Assembly (NCBI RefSeq): GCF_000746205.1 | Contig: NZ_JQKV01000001.1 | Coordinates: 112,814 to 176,813, forward strand | Length of the DNA stretch: 64,000 nucleotides | Direction of reading: 5' to 3' | From: Halorubrum sp. BV1 | Lineage (GTDB): Archaea; Halobacteriota; Halobacteria; Halobacteriales; Haloferacaceae | Shown here: piece after piece, positions 1 through 7,909 of the stretch | Position numbering within the stretch: the first letter of the stretch is position 1 | Layout of the letters: every line of letters starts with the position of its first letter | Translations under genes and position numbers: made by a program | Notes under the pieces: generated by a model | Seen by the model: only the letters and a program-made list of their open reading frames with translations | What the model was told of the DNA's origin: nothing | Database searches by the model: none

Positions 1-217
1 CGATGGCGTCCGGGTCGGCCAGCGCGAACCCGGTCTCGCCGTCGACGAGGACCTCCTTTTCGATGAGTCGACCCCACTGTCCGCTCGTGATCTCGTCGCG
101 GACGTCGATCCACTGGACCTCGCCGTCGGTGGCGCGGTCAAGAACGACTTCGATCGCGTCTCGCATCTCGCTGTCCCCGCGGACGAGCGAGCGGACTCTC
201 CGTTCGACCTTGCTCAT
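1..217 (-). CDS. DUF106 family membrane protein, N-terminal part (cut by window edge)
   Basis: Only the first 72 codons are inside the window; the gene runs off the left edge. The protein begins MSKVERRVRSLVRGDSEMRD and continues with a hydrophilic, basic/acidic stretch (WIDVRDEITSGQWGRL) typical of the N-terminus of haloarchaeal DUF106 proteins, which belong to the EMC3/TMCO1/YidC-related membrane insertase superfamily. No membrane segment is reached in the visible part. In many haloarchaea this gene follows adk, and here it lies just downstream of adk on the same strand, which supports the call. A TATA-like box sits about 27 nt upstream of the ATG, so it may have its own leaderless transcript. 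The family assignment rests on the N-terminus and the neighbour only. Confidence 0.65.
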   Translation of the reverse strand, partial: MSKVERRVRSLVRGDSEMRDAIEVVLDRATDGEVQWIDVRDEITSGQWGRLIEKEVLVDGETGFALADPDAI

Positions 218-239
218 TATCGGCCGGTTAGCGGCCGAC

Positions 240-248
240 TGTTAAGAA
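240..248 (-). promoter_or_regulatory. TATA-like box for the DUF106 gene
   Basis: The minus strand reads TCTTAAC centred about 27 nt before the ATG at 217, the spacing expected for a leaderless haloarchaeal transcript. Confidence 0.4.
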
Positions 249-311
249 CCTTGTAGGATCGGCGGCGACAGTCGCGACAGTCGCGGTCGCGAAAGCCGCG
301 GTCGCTCGGAG

Positions 312-935
312 TTACTCGTCGAGCACGTCGCGGATTCGGTCGAAGACCTCATCCGGAGCCGCCTCGCCGTCCACCTCGACGAGGTCCCCTGCGTCGCGGA
401 AGTGCTCGATGACGGGCTCGGTGTTCTCATAGAAGACGCCGAGTCGCTCTCGGGCGGTCTCCTCGGTGTCGTCGTCGCGCTGGATCAGGTCGCCGCCGCA
501 CTCGTCGCAGACACCGGGCTCTTCTGGCGGCTGGAAGTCGACGTGGAAGTTCGCGCCGCAGTCGTCACAGACCCGGCGACCGGTGAGCCGATCGACGAGC
601 ACCTCGTCGTCGACGTCGAGGAGGATGACGGCGTCAAGATCCGTGATCTCGGAGAGGTATTCGGCCTGATCGAGGTTGCGCGGGTAGCCGTCGAGGACGA
701 ACCCGTCGGCGTCGGCGAGCGCGGCCTCGACGATCTCGTTGACCACCGGATCGGGCACGAGTTCGCCCGATTCCATGAAGGAGCGCGGCGTGCCGTACTC
801 CGTCTCCATGTCCTTGTTCTCGCGGAGCGCGTCGCCCGTCGTGACGTGCTCGACGCCGTACTCGTCGGCGAGCTTCGCGCTCTGCGTCCCTTTTCCGGCA
901 CCCGGTGCACCCAGCAGAAGGATTCGGTGACTCAT
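312..935 (-). CDS. adk: Adenylate kinase
   Basis: Converts ATP + AMP to two ADP in the cytoplasm, balancing adenylate pools. The 207-residue product is the usual length for a long-lid adenylate kinase. It starts with the P-loop GAPGAGKGT (residues 9-17), then TTGDALR and the AMP-binding DGYPRN motif. The lid carries a structural zinc site of two CxxC pairs (CDDCGANF and CDECGGDL). The sequence is of bacterial-type Adk, as is normal in haloarchaea. It is followed by the DUF106 gene on the same strand. A TATA-like TTTTACG lies about 26 nt before the ATG, so the mRNA is probably leaderless. secY, which often precedes adk in haloarchaea, is not directly upstream; a GNAT gene is. Confidence 0.97.
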   Translation of the reverse strand: MSHRILLLGAPGAGKGTQSAKLADEYGVEHVTTGDALRENKDMETEYGTPRSFMESGELVPDPVVNEIVEAALADADGFVLDGYPRNLDQAEYLSEITDLDAVILLDVDDEVLVDRLTGRRVCDDCGANFHVDFQPPEEPGVCDECGGDLIQRDDDTEETARERLGVFYENTEPVIEHFRDAGDLVEVDGEAAPDEVFDRIRDVLDE

Positions 936-956
936 ACCGAGGCGCTCTCTCGCCTG

Positions 957-965
957 ACGTAAAAG
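957..965 (-). promoter_or_regulatory. TATA-like box for adk
   Basis: CTTTTACG on the minus strand, centred about 26 nt before the adk ATG. Confidence 0.4.
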
Positions 966-1004
966 CGTTGAAGATCCCGCCTCGGTCCCGCTGGCGACGA
1001 GCGG

Positions 1005-1547
1005 TCACTCCGCGTCGTCGGTCAGCCGAAGCCCCATCTCGAGTTCGAAGCTCTCGGCGTTCGAGGTCTCAAAGCCGATCTTCTTGTACAGCGAAACGGC
1101 GGCGCGGTTCCACCGCTCGACGGTGAGCCACACCTTCTCGACGCCGGCCGCCTGCCCGTGGCCGAGCAGGCCGCGGATGAGGTCGGTACCGATCCCCGCG
1201 CGCTGGTACGCCTGGTGGACGAAGATCGCGAGTTCGTAGGCGTCATCGTCGGGAACGAGCGTCGCGTGGCCGGCCACCTCGTCGTCACACCACGCGATGA
1301 CGTTGTAGCAGTCGTCGCCGAGGATCGCGTCGAGCCACTCGCGGATGCGGGACTCGCCGCTCGGGGGGATCCCTTGCGCTCGGTCGGCGGGATCGAACGA
1401 GTCGTACATCTCGACGAGCGCCTCGTCCTCTTCGTCCGTTCCCTCGTACGGGCGGATCTCGATAGTCCGTCCCTCCCGATCGGTGAACGAACTCGGGGGG
1501 GCGGGAAAGTCGTCTGCCACCGCGTCCGGATACGTTCGATCGGTCAT
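1005..1547 (-). CDS. GNAT family N-acetyltransferase
   Basis: A 180-residue cytoplasmic acetyl-CoA-dependent acetyltransferase of unknown substrate. The acetyl-CoA-binding motif A is visible as AYQRAGIGTDLIRGL (Q/RxxGxG/A type), preceded by the beta strand ELAIFVHQ and followed by KVWLTVERWNRAAVSLYKKIGFE, the classic GNAT C-terminus with the late Asn and Tyr. The N-terminal part (about residues 1-60) is an acidic extension. The ATG overlaps the stop of the upstream universal stress protein by 4 nt (ATGA), so the two are translationally coupled. The pairing suggests a stress- or metabolite-linked acetylase; the target cannot be told from sequence. Confidence 0.85.
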   Translation of the reverse strand: MTDRTYPDAVADDFPAPPSSFTDREGRTIEIRPYEGTDEEDEALVEMYDSFDPADRAQGIPPSGESRIREWLDAILGDDCYNVIAWCDDEVAGHATLVPDDDAYELAIFVHQAYQRAGIGTDLIRGLLGHGQAAGVEKVWLTVERWNRAAVSLYKKIGFETSNAESFELEMGLRLTDDAE

Positions 1548-1912
1548 CGGACCAGCGTGACTGACGTCTTGGCGTTCAACAAGACGAACTCGGCGATCGA
1601 CCCGAGCGTGATCTTCCCCATCGGACTGGTGTGGCCGCCGCCGAGTACGATCTCGTCGAATCCTTCGGTTTCGGCGAGTTCGACGAGGCGACTTCCCGGG
1701 TCACCCTCGACACGTCGGACCTCGGCGTCGATGTCTGCCTCGGAGATAGCGTTTTCGGCCCGCGTGCGGACCTCTTCTACCGTCGGCTCGGCGTCTTCGT
1801 TGTCGACCACGACGACGGTGAGATCGTCGCCTGCGACCGCCGCGCGATCGACGGTCCGATCGAGCGCACGGAACGAGTCGTCGCTGCCACCGATCCCGCA
1901 GAGCACCTTCAT
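1544..1912 (-). CDS. Universal stress protein (UspA family)
   Basis: A 122-residue single-domain UspA protein starting MKVLCGIGGSDDSFRALDR. The nucleotide-binding Gly-rich motif near the C-terminus (GGGHTSPMGKITLGSIAEF, a G-x2-G-x9-G-S-like pattern) predicts ATP binding. The start was chosen because it matches the canonical Usp beta-1 strand and because a TATA-like TTTTGTATC lies about 25 nt upstream; the reading frame stays open well upstream, but that extension is antisense to the neighbouring DUF5806 gene and is low-complexity. The stop overlaps the GNAT gene by 4 nt. The role is probably stress signalling or nucleotide sensing; no partner can be inferred beyond the coupled acetyltransferase. 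Confidence 0.88.
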   Translation of the reverse strand: MKVLCGIGGSDDSFRALDRTVDRAAVAGDDLTVVVVDNEDAEPTVEEVRTRAENAISEADIDAEVRRVEGDPGSRLVELAETEGFDEIVLGGGHTSPMGKITLGSIAEFVLLNAKTSVTLVR

Positions 1913-2057
1913 AGGTCCACGTCCACTCCCCGATACAAAAATCGTTCTCCGGGCGGCGAGCGCGACCGCCGGATCGGCGCGCGGAGAGAGACCGTCGGGC
2001 GACGAGGCATAGCGCGGTAAATCCACCGACAACCCTTTTGTTCGGGGTAGAGTGTTT

Positions 2058-2828
2058 ATGACCATGAACGACTCGACCGATCCGTCGCCGGCGACTCCCG
2101 GCGACGGATCGGACTCCTCCGAGACGCCGAACACGGATTCCCCGGCGGACGCGCAGACGGATGGGCCGAACGGCGAAGCCGACATGAGCGAATCCGGCGG
2201 CGACGATCTGGCTCCTGACGCAGACGGCGACGCAGACGCGGACGCAGACGGCGACGCAGACGCGGACGCAGACGGCGACGCAAACGCAGACGCGGATGTT
2301 CCCCCGGACGTCAGAAAGTACGAGCGGTTCAAGAAGATGGACGGAGCCCGGTACGAGCGCGTCAACGAGTTCCTCCGCGACCGGACGTACATCACGGCCC
2401 GCGAGTGGGCGATCGCTCGGCTGTGTGCCGACTTCCGGACCGAGACCGGCGTCGAGATGACGAAAATCGGCGAGAACCTCCCCGAACTCGTTCCGTTCAT
2501 GACGGACACCTACACGCCGCAGGCGGTCAATCAGGCGCGGTACTCCTTCGAACAGAAGGTGACGAAGGCGGGTGCAACGTTCCTCTACGGCGCGATGTCG
2601 GGGTTCTTCACTGCGGAGGACGTAGACGAGATGATGTACGAGGTTACGGAGGTCGCGAAGTTCCTCCTCGAAGTCGAGGACGTGGACCTCGCGGTCGCAG
2701 ACGAACTTGACGCCGAAGACCGGATCAGCGAGGTGATGCGCGAGGTACGGGCCTCCTCCGCCGACCTCCGCGGCGAGGAAGTCCGCTGTCCCGAGTGCGG
2801 GCACGTCCACGAACCGAGCGAGGAGTGA
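2058..2828 (+). CDS. DUF5806 family protein with acidic repeat linker
   Basis: About 256 residues. The first ~95 are a low-complexity acidic linker containing DADGDADADADGD-type repeats; the conserved globular part starts near VRKYERFKKMDGARYERV and runs to a C-terminal zinc-knuckle-like CPECGHVH. The globular part matches the haloarchaeal DUF5806 family of unknown function. Three in-frame starts exist: GTG 2052, ATG 2058 and ATG 2064. A CCCTTTTGTTC box centred near 2037 favours 2058 or 2064 as a leaderless start. The next gene, a histidine kinase, begins 2 nt after this stop, so the two are co-transcribed. No enzymatic motif is visible. Confidence 0.7.
   Translation: MTMNDSTDPSPATPGDGSDSSETPNTDSPADAQTDGPNGEADMSESGGDDLAPDADGDADADADGDADADADGDANADADVPPDVRKYERFKKMDGARYERVNEFLRDRTYITAREWAIARLCADFRTETGVEMTKIGENLPELVPFMTDTYTPQAVNQARYSFEQKVTKAGATFLYGAMSGFFTAEDVDEMMYEVTEVAKFLLEVEDVDLAVADELDAEDRISEVMREVRASSADLRGEEVRCPECGHVHEPSEE
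2217..2297 (+). repeat. Tandem 24-bp repeat inside the DUF5806 gene
   Basis: Nearly exact copies of a 24-bp unit built from GACGCAGACG/GACGCGG blocks encode an Asp-Ala-Asp-Gly linker. This is coding low-complexity sequence, probably variable in length between strains. Confidence 0.8.
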
Positions 2829-2830
2829 CT

Positions 2831-4375
2831 ATGGACCGATTTCCGGAGGCGCTTGACGGACTTCCAGACCCGGTCGTCATCGTCGACACCGACGGAACGA
2901 TCCAAGCCGGAAACGACCGGATAACCGACGTTCTCGGGTACCGGCCCGATGAACTCGAAGGAACCGCGATCGACTCGCTGATCTTCGATCCCGACGAGGG
3001 GTCGGCCGGGGACACGCTCGACCGGTACGTCACGGACCCCGAGCCGCGGTCGATGTCGGCCAGCCTCGACCTCTGTGCTCGGCGCGCCGACGACACCGTC
3101 ATTCCCGTGACGCTCAGCCTCGGCCCCTTCGAGCAGGACGGCCTGACGTTCCTCGTTGTCACCATCGTCGACGTGAGAGCGGAGAAGGCGGAGCGAGCGG
3201 CGCTCAACCGTCGGACCGAGACGCTCGAAGCGCTCCACACGGCGACACAGGACCTTCTGAAGACGACCGACAGGGAGGTTGCGGCCCAGGCCGCCATCAC
3301 GTACGTCGAGGAGACGCTGGGGCACTCGATCGCCGGACTCTGGCTCTACGACGAGCCGCAAAACGTCCTCGAACCGATCGTCTGGACCGATCCCGCGGAC
3401 GAGCTCCTCGGCGACCATCCCACGTTCGACGCCGACGAGCGGAGCATCACATGGGAAGCGTTCGAGTCCGGCGATCCGATCTACGTCTCCGACACTCACG
3501 CCGAACCCGAGCGATACAACCTGAGTTCCCCGATCCGAAGCGAGCTCGTGCTCCCGCTTGGACGATACGGCGTCATCAACATCGGCGCGACGGAGGCCGA
3601 CGCGTTCGACGAGTCGGCGCTCGCGGTCGCCCGCCTCTGGGCGGCGACCGTGACAATGGTGTTCGTTCGCATCGAACGGGAACAGCAGCTTCGCGAGCGC
3701 GAGGCCGAAGTCGCTCGCGAGCGCGACCGGCTGGAGGAGTTCGCCAGTCTGGTGTCACACGACCTCCGAAACCCGCTCAACGTCGCCCGCGGTAACCTCG
3801 CGTTGATCACCGACCGACTCGACTCGGAGCACACGGACCAGCCCGAACTCGACGCTGTCATCCGGTCGCTCGACCGAATGGAGGCGCTCGTCGAGGACAT
3901 GCTGACGCTTGCCCGACAGGGCGCTGCGATCGACGACCGCGAATGGGTCTCTCTCGAATCGGTTGCCGCGGAGGCGTGGGGCGGCGTCGACACCGCGGAC
4001 GCCGACCTCACGGTCGCGAGCGACTGTCGCCTGCGCGCCGATCGGAGCCGGCTCAGACAGGCCTTAGAGAACCTGTTCGCGAACGCGATCGAGCACGCCG
4101 GCGAGTCGGTCCGGGTCACCGTCGGCCCCCTCGACGACCGCGGCGGATTCTACGTCGCCGACGACGGCCTGGGCATTCCCGCGGACCGCCGCGAGGAGGT
4201 GTTCGAAGCCGGCGTGTCGACGGACCCTGACGGCACGGGATTCGGCCTGAAGATCGTCGACGAGGTGACGCAGGCCCACGGCTGGACCGTGACGATCGCG
4301 ACCGGCGAAGACGGCGGAACCAGATTCGAGTTTCGCGACGTCGATACCGCCGACGCCGTCGCGGCCGACCGCTGA
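2831..4375 (+). CDS. PAS-GAF sensor histidine kinase
   Basis: A 514-residue soluble histidine kinase with no membrane segment. Order: PAS (about 1-115, beginning LDGLPDPVVIVDTDGTIQAG), coiled linker, GAF (about 145-285), a heptad helix (REREAEVARERDRLEEF), HisKA with the H-box SLVSHDLRNPLN (phospho-acceptor His310) and HATPase_c with N-box NLFANAIEHAG, G1 DDGLGIP and G2 GTGFGLKIV. It senses an unknown small molecule or redox state and would pass phosphate to a response regulator; none is encoded nearby, so it is an orphan, as is common in haloarchaea. It begins 2 nt after the DUF5806 gene, implying one transcript. Its catalytic half is of the same haloarchaeal type as the kinases at 40.5-45.8 kb. 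Confidence 0.92.
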   Translation: MDRFPEALDGLPDPVVIVDTDGTIQAGNDRITDVLGYRPDELEGTAIDSLIFDPDEGSAGDTLDRYVTDPEPRSMSASLDLCARRADDTVIPVTLSLGPFEQDGLTFLVVTIVDVRAEKAERAALNRRTETLEALHTATQDLLKTTDREVAAQAAITYVEETLGHSIAGLWLYDEPQNVLEPIVWTDPADELLGDHPTFDADERSITWEAFESGDPIYVSDTHAEPERYNLSSPIRSELVLPLGRYGVINIGATEADAFDESALAVARLWAATVTMVFVRIEREQQLREREAEVARERDRLEEFASLVSHDLRNPLNVARGNLALITDRLDSEHTDQPELDAVIRSLDRMEALVEDMLTLARQGAAIDDREWVSLESVAAEAWGGVDTADADLTVASDCRLRADRSRLRQALENLFANAIEHAGESVRVTVGPLDDRGGFYVADDGLGIPADRREEVFEAGVSTDPDGTGFGLKIVDEVTQAHGWTVTIATGEDGGTRFEFRDVDTADAVAADR

Positions 4376-4460
4376 CTCGGCCGACCCGTCGATCGACCAC
4401 CGTCTCGCCGCGCGGTCACGCAACCGATGACCTGACAGACGCGCACACGCCGCGCGGCGA

Positions 4461-6185
4461 TCAGTCGTCGGCGCTCGCCTCTCCGCCGGTCGCGCCGCGG
4501 TCCGCGTCGCGGTCCGACACCGTTCCGTCGTCGTTCCAGCCGCGGAGGGCGTAGTACTCCGAGAGGGCGGCCTCGAATCCCGCGATGTCATCCGCGTACG
4601 GGAGCGTGTCGTCATCGCGATCGAAGCCGCGAGCGTTGTTGAACGCGCGCTCTCGCTCGACGATGCGCGCGCCGAGCGCCAGGAGGTCTCCGTAGTCGGC
4701 GTCGAGAAGCGCTGCGAGGTCGTCGTCCGTGACGATCCCGCGCGAGAACTTACAGACGATCGCCGAGTCGAGCACGGCGTTTCGGTTCTCCTTTTCCACG
4801 AGCATCGGCGGTTTCCCCTCCAGTCCCGTCGGATCGAGCGCCTCGTCGGGGTCGACGAGCGGATACTCGTACGGGTAGAACTCGCCGTACATGTGGTCTG
4901 CGCCGCGGTTCGAGGTCGCGAACGCGAGTCCCTGCCCGTTGAGATGTCTCCCGTCGTGTCCGGAGAAGGGGAGGCCTTTGACCGTCCAGTCGTCGGCTCC
5001 GAACTCCTCGTGGGCGCGGTGGACGCCCTCGGCGAGCTTGTCACCGACCCCCTCCCGATAGGCGATCTGCTCGACTATCGACTGGACCAACTCGGCGTTG
5101 CCGAACTCGTCTTCGCTCTCCAAGAACATCGAGACGACGTCGCCACAGGAGATGGTGTCCATTCCGAGTTCGTCACAGCGTTCGTTCGCGCGCATCACGT
5201 CGACGATGTCATCGACGCCGGCGTTCGAGCCGAATGCCATCACCGTCTCGAACTCGGGTCCCTCCGTCTCGACGCCTGTCTCTTCGTCGCGGGTCGGGAG
5301 CTTGCAGGCGAACGCACACTGCGAGCACGTTCCCTTCTTATATTTTTTCTCTTCGACGCGGTCGCCGGAGATCCCCTCTGCGCCGTCGAAATCGGTTTCA
5401 GAGAAGTAGTACGACGGGAGCGCGCCGACCTCGTTCGCGAGTTCCGTCACGCTCGCCGTGCCCTGCCGCTTCATGATCGAATCGGACGTGGCGGCCTCGC
5501 GGTGGACCGTCGCGGCTTCGTCGGGCCAGTCGAGGTCGATCGCGTGTTCGGTATCTCCGTCGAAGGTGATCGCCTTCACGCCCTTCGCGCCGAGGACGGC
5601 CCCGAGCCCGCCGCGGCCGAACGCGCGGGTGTCAGAGGTCATGATCGACGCGAACCGGACGCCGTTCTCGCCCGCCGGGCCGATGCAGGCGACGTGCTCG
5701 GCCGAGAGGCCGTGGCTCTCCGTGAATCGGTCCGAGACGGACGACACCTCCGCCTGTTCGAGGTCGGGCACCAGCTCGAACGTCACGTCGGGCTCGCCGT
5801 CGTCGCCGATCTCGCGCACATGCACCGCGAGCAGCTCGTCGCTCTCGCCGACGATCTCGACGGCGGCGTAGCCGGCACCGGTGACGTTCCGCGAGAGGAA
5901 TCCGCCTGCGTTCGACGAACAGAGGCCGTTCGTGAGCGGCGAGAGCGCCGTGGCGGCCATCCGCCCGGTAAAGGAGGTGGTGGAGTACTGCATCGGTCCC
6001 GTCGAGAGGTACAGTCGGTTCTCGGGACCGAGCGGGTCGGCGTCGAACGGAATCCGGTCGTACGCGAGCGCCGTGTTGAGCCCGCGGCCGCCGACGAACT
6101 CGGCGACGCGCTCGTCGATCGGGGTCGTCGTGGCCGACCGCTCGGACAGATCGATCGTGAGGAGTGGCCCCTGTGCGTGTCTCAT
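4461..6185 (-). CDS. Aldehyde ferredoxin oxidoreductase (tungsten/molybdopterin, AOR family)
   Basis: Oxidises aldehydes to carboxylic acids with ferredoxin as electron acceptor, using a tungstopterin and a [4Fe-4S] cluster. At 574 residues it is near the usual ~600. The N-terminal AOR domain shows PLLTIDLSERSATTTPI, VGGRGLNTALAY, and the pterin-binding PLTNGLCSSNAGGF; the cluster ligands are Cys287, Cys290 and Cys294 (CSQCAFACK) with a fourth at Cys478 (VCKFSRG). A late AOR motif GHDGRHLNGQGLAFATSNRG-like stretch is present. It stands alone, convergent with the kinase downstream; a TATA-like GTTTTATCC sits about 25 nt before the ATG. Which member of the family (AOR, FOR, GAPOR-like) it is cannot be decided from sequence alone. 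Confidence 0.93.
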   Translation of the reverse strand: MRHAQGPLLTIDLSERSATTTPIDERVAEFVGGRGLNTALAYDRIPFDADPLGPENRLYLSTGPMQYSTTSFTGRMAATALSPLTNGLCSSNAGGFLSRNVTGAGYAAVEIVGESDELLAVHVREIGDDGEPDVTFELVPDLEQAEVSSVSDRFTESHGLSAEHVACIGPAGENGVRFASIMTSDTRAFGRGGLGAVLGAKGVKAITFDGDTEHAIDLDWPDEAATVHREAATSDSIMKRQGTASVTELANEVGALPSYYFSETDFDGAEGISGDRVEEKKYKKGTCSQCAFACKLPTRDEETGVETEGPEFETVMAFGSNAGVDDIVDVMRANERCDELGMDTISCGDVVSMFLESEDEFGNAELVQSIVEQIAYREGVGDKLAEGVHRAHEEFGADDWTVKGLPFSGHDGRHLNGQGLAFATSNRGADHMYGEFYPYEYPLVDPDEALDPTGLEGKPPMLVEKENRNAVLDSAIVCKFSRGIVTDDDLAALLDADYGDLLALGARIVERERAFNNARGFDRDDDTLPYADDIAGFEAALSEYYALRGWNDDGTVSDRDADRGATGGEASADD

Positions 6186-6255
6186 GGACGTTCCTGAGCG
6201 TCTCCGGGGATAAAACTCCGGGTGGCGGGCTGGTCGGCGCTGCGATTCCGACGCG

Positions 6256-6768
6256 TCAGCGCTCTATCTCGTGGTGTGTCACCGCGTCGTTCCCGACCGG
6301 TGCGCCGGCGTCGAGCGTCGCCACTCTGAACCGGTCGTCCGCGCCGTCGACCGGGATCGGGAGTCCGCCGGGGTTCACCCGGACCGTCCCGTCCCGCTCT
6401 TCGACGCCGTGTGCGTGGGTGTGACCGTGAAAGACGTAGTCGTAGTCGCCACAGTCGACGAGAGCGTCCACCACGACGCCGCTCGTGCCGTGGGTGACCG
6501 CGACGTCGACGGTCCCGAACGAGATCACTCCGGCCTCGCCGAGGTACGTGCCGAACGACTCGACGGTGGACTGGACCGCCCACTCGCCGTCGTTGTTCCC
6601 CCGAACGGCGTAGAAGTCGAACCCGGCGTCGAACGGCGTCACCGAAAACGGCGCGACGAAGTCGCCGCAGTGGACGACGGCGTCGACGTCAAGCCGGTCG
6701 AACAGCGAGACGGCCGCCTCCACGGCGGCGAGGTCGTCGTGGGTATCAGAGACGATACCAATACGCAT
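6256..6768 (-). CDS. YfcE/MJ0936-type metallophosphoesterase
   Basis: A 170-residue calcineurin-like phosphodiesterase. Metal-binding motifs are all present in order: D-x-H (IVSDTHDD, residues 7-9), GD-F (VVHCGDF), GNND (VRGNND), H (VTHG) and GHTH (FHGHTH), as in the YfcE/MJ0936 subfamily that hydrolyses phosphodiesters with Mn or Ni. The ATG was chosen because it gives the canonical MRIGIVSDTH start and has a TATA-like GCTTTTATC about 26 nt upstream. It lies alone between AOR and 6-phosphogluconate dehydrogenase on the same strand. The physiological substrate is unknown. Confidence 0.9.
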   Translation of the reverse strand: MRIGIVSDTHDDLAAVEAAVSLFDRLDVDAVVHCGDFVAPFSVTPFDAGFDFYAVRGNNDGEWAVQSTVESFGTYLGEAGVISFGTVDVAVTHGTSGVVVDALVDCGDYDYVFHGHTHAHGVEERDGTVRVNPGGLPIPVDGADDRFRVATLDAGAPVGNDAVTHHEIER

Positions 6769-6863
6769 GGATAGACCGTCGCGCGCCCGGCTGATAAAAG
6801 CCTCGCGCCGGTCAGACCGTCGGTCCCGCAACGCGCTCGACAGACCGTGGACCGGTCCCGCAG

Positions 6864-7784
6864 TCAGCGCCGCGCGACCTCGTGGCGACCGAACCCGTAC
6901 CGGAGTCGGTTCGCGAGCCGCCGAGAGAACCGGCCCTCGTTCCGGGAGTCGAACCGCTCTGCGAGCGCCTGATAGATGAGCGGCACCGGAACCTCCTGTT
7001 CGAGCGCCTCCTCGACGGTCCACGTCCCCGTCGAGCCGCCGGCGACGTGGTCGGCGACGTCGCCGAGGTCGGACCCCTCCTCGCGGAACGCCTCCTCGCA
7101 GAGTTCGAGAAGCCACGACCGGATCACCGCGCCGTTGTTCCACGTCCGCGCGACGGACTCCATGTCGAGGTCGTACCGGCCCTCTGTGAGAAGTTCGAAT
7201 CCCTCGCCGTACGCCTGCATCAGCGCGTACTCGACGCCGTTGTGCACCATCTTCACGTAGTGACCCGACCCGGCCGCGCCCATCCGGTCGTGGCCGTCTC
7301 GCCCCGTCGCCACCGCGTCGAAGACGGGGACCATCGCCTCGTAAGCCCACGCCGGGCCGCCGACCATGAGCGAGAACCCCTCCTCCGCGCTGGCCGGCCC
7401 GCCCGACGTGCCGCAGTCGAGGTACGCGGCGTCCGTCTCCTCGGCGCGGCGGACCGACTCGTGGAACCGCGAGTTCCCGCCGTCGACGACCACGTCGTCG
7501 CCGTCGAGGTGCGGTTCAAGGTCGGCGAGCGTGGCGTCGACCGCGTCGCCGGCGGGCACCATGAGCCAGATCCGCTTGCCGCCGTCGTCGTCGCGCTCAC
7601 CGCCCTCCCCGGTGAGCCGGTCACAGAGGTCGGCAACCGAGTCCGCCGGCTCCGCGCCGTTCTCCGCCGCCGTCGCGGTCGCCTCCGCCGAGAGGTCGAA
7701 CGCGACCACGTCGTGGCCCGCGTCCATCGAGCGGTTCACGACGATCTGTCCCATCCGTCCGAGTCCGATGACGCCGAGTTCCAT
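6864..7784 (-). CDS. gnd: 6-phosphogluconate dehydrogenase, short (GndA/YqeC-type) form
   Basis: Oxidative decarboxylation of 6-phosphogluconate to ribulose 5-phosphate, feeding the haloarchaeal oxidative pentose phosphate pathway. The 306-residue length is that of the short archaeal/bacterial form rather than the ~470-residue E. coli type. The N-terminal Rossmann motif is MELGVIGLGRMGQ; the substrate loop DCGTSGGPASAEEGFSLMVGG and catalytic-region KMVHNGVEYALMQAYGEG (Lys, Asn) are intact. The ATG chosen gives the canonical start; the frame remains open upstream but without family homology. The C-terminal helical domain is complete. No strong TATA element is seen directly upstream. Confidence 0.92.
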   Translation of the reverse strand: MELGVIGLGRMGQIVVNRSMDAGHDVVAFDLSAEATATAAENGAEPADSVADLCDRLTGEGGERDDDGGKRIWLMVPAGDAVDATLADLEPHLDGDDVVVDGGNSRFHESVRRAEETDAAYLDCGTSGGPASAEEGFSLMVGGPAWAYEAMVPVFDAVATGRDGHDRMGAAGSGHYVKMVHNGVEYALMQAYGEGFELLTEGRYDLDMESVARTWNNGAVIRSWLLELCEEAFREEGSDLGDVADHVAGGSTGTWTVEEALEQEVPVPLIYQALAERFDSRNEGRFSRRLANRLRYGFGRHEVARR

Positions 7785-7909
7785 GTGCGCGGGGTCGGTA
7801 CCCCCGGCCGTAGTGGTTCCGATCCGACCGCCGACCCCGGCGGGCGGCGGCCGCCCGATCGACGCTCGCCCGACCTGTATGCGCGCCTGCTCTCTCGCCC
7901 TGCGCTCTG

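Noticed and set aside
2217..2297. Short regular repeats that might look like a CRISPR or regulatory array
   Set aside because: There are no spacers; the repeat is in frame and encodes an Asp/Ala/Gly linker.
1544..2509. A 321-codon minus-strand frame opposite the DUF5806 gene
   Set aside because: Only its 3' part (Usp) has family similarity; the rest is low-complexity antisense of the acidic repeat.
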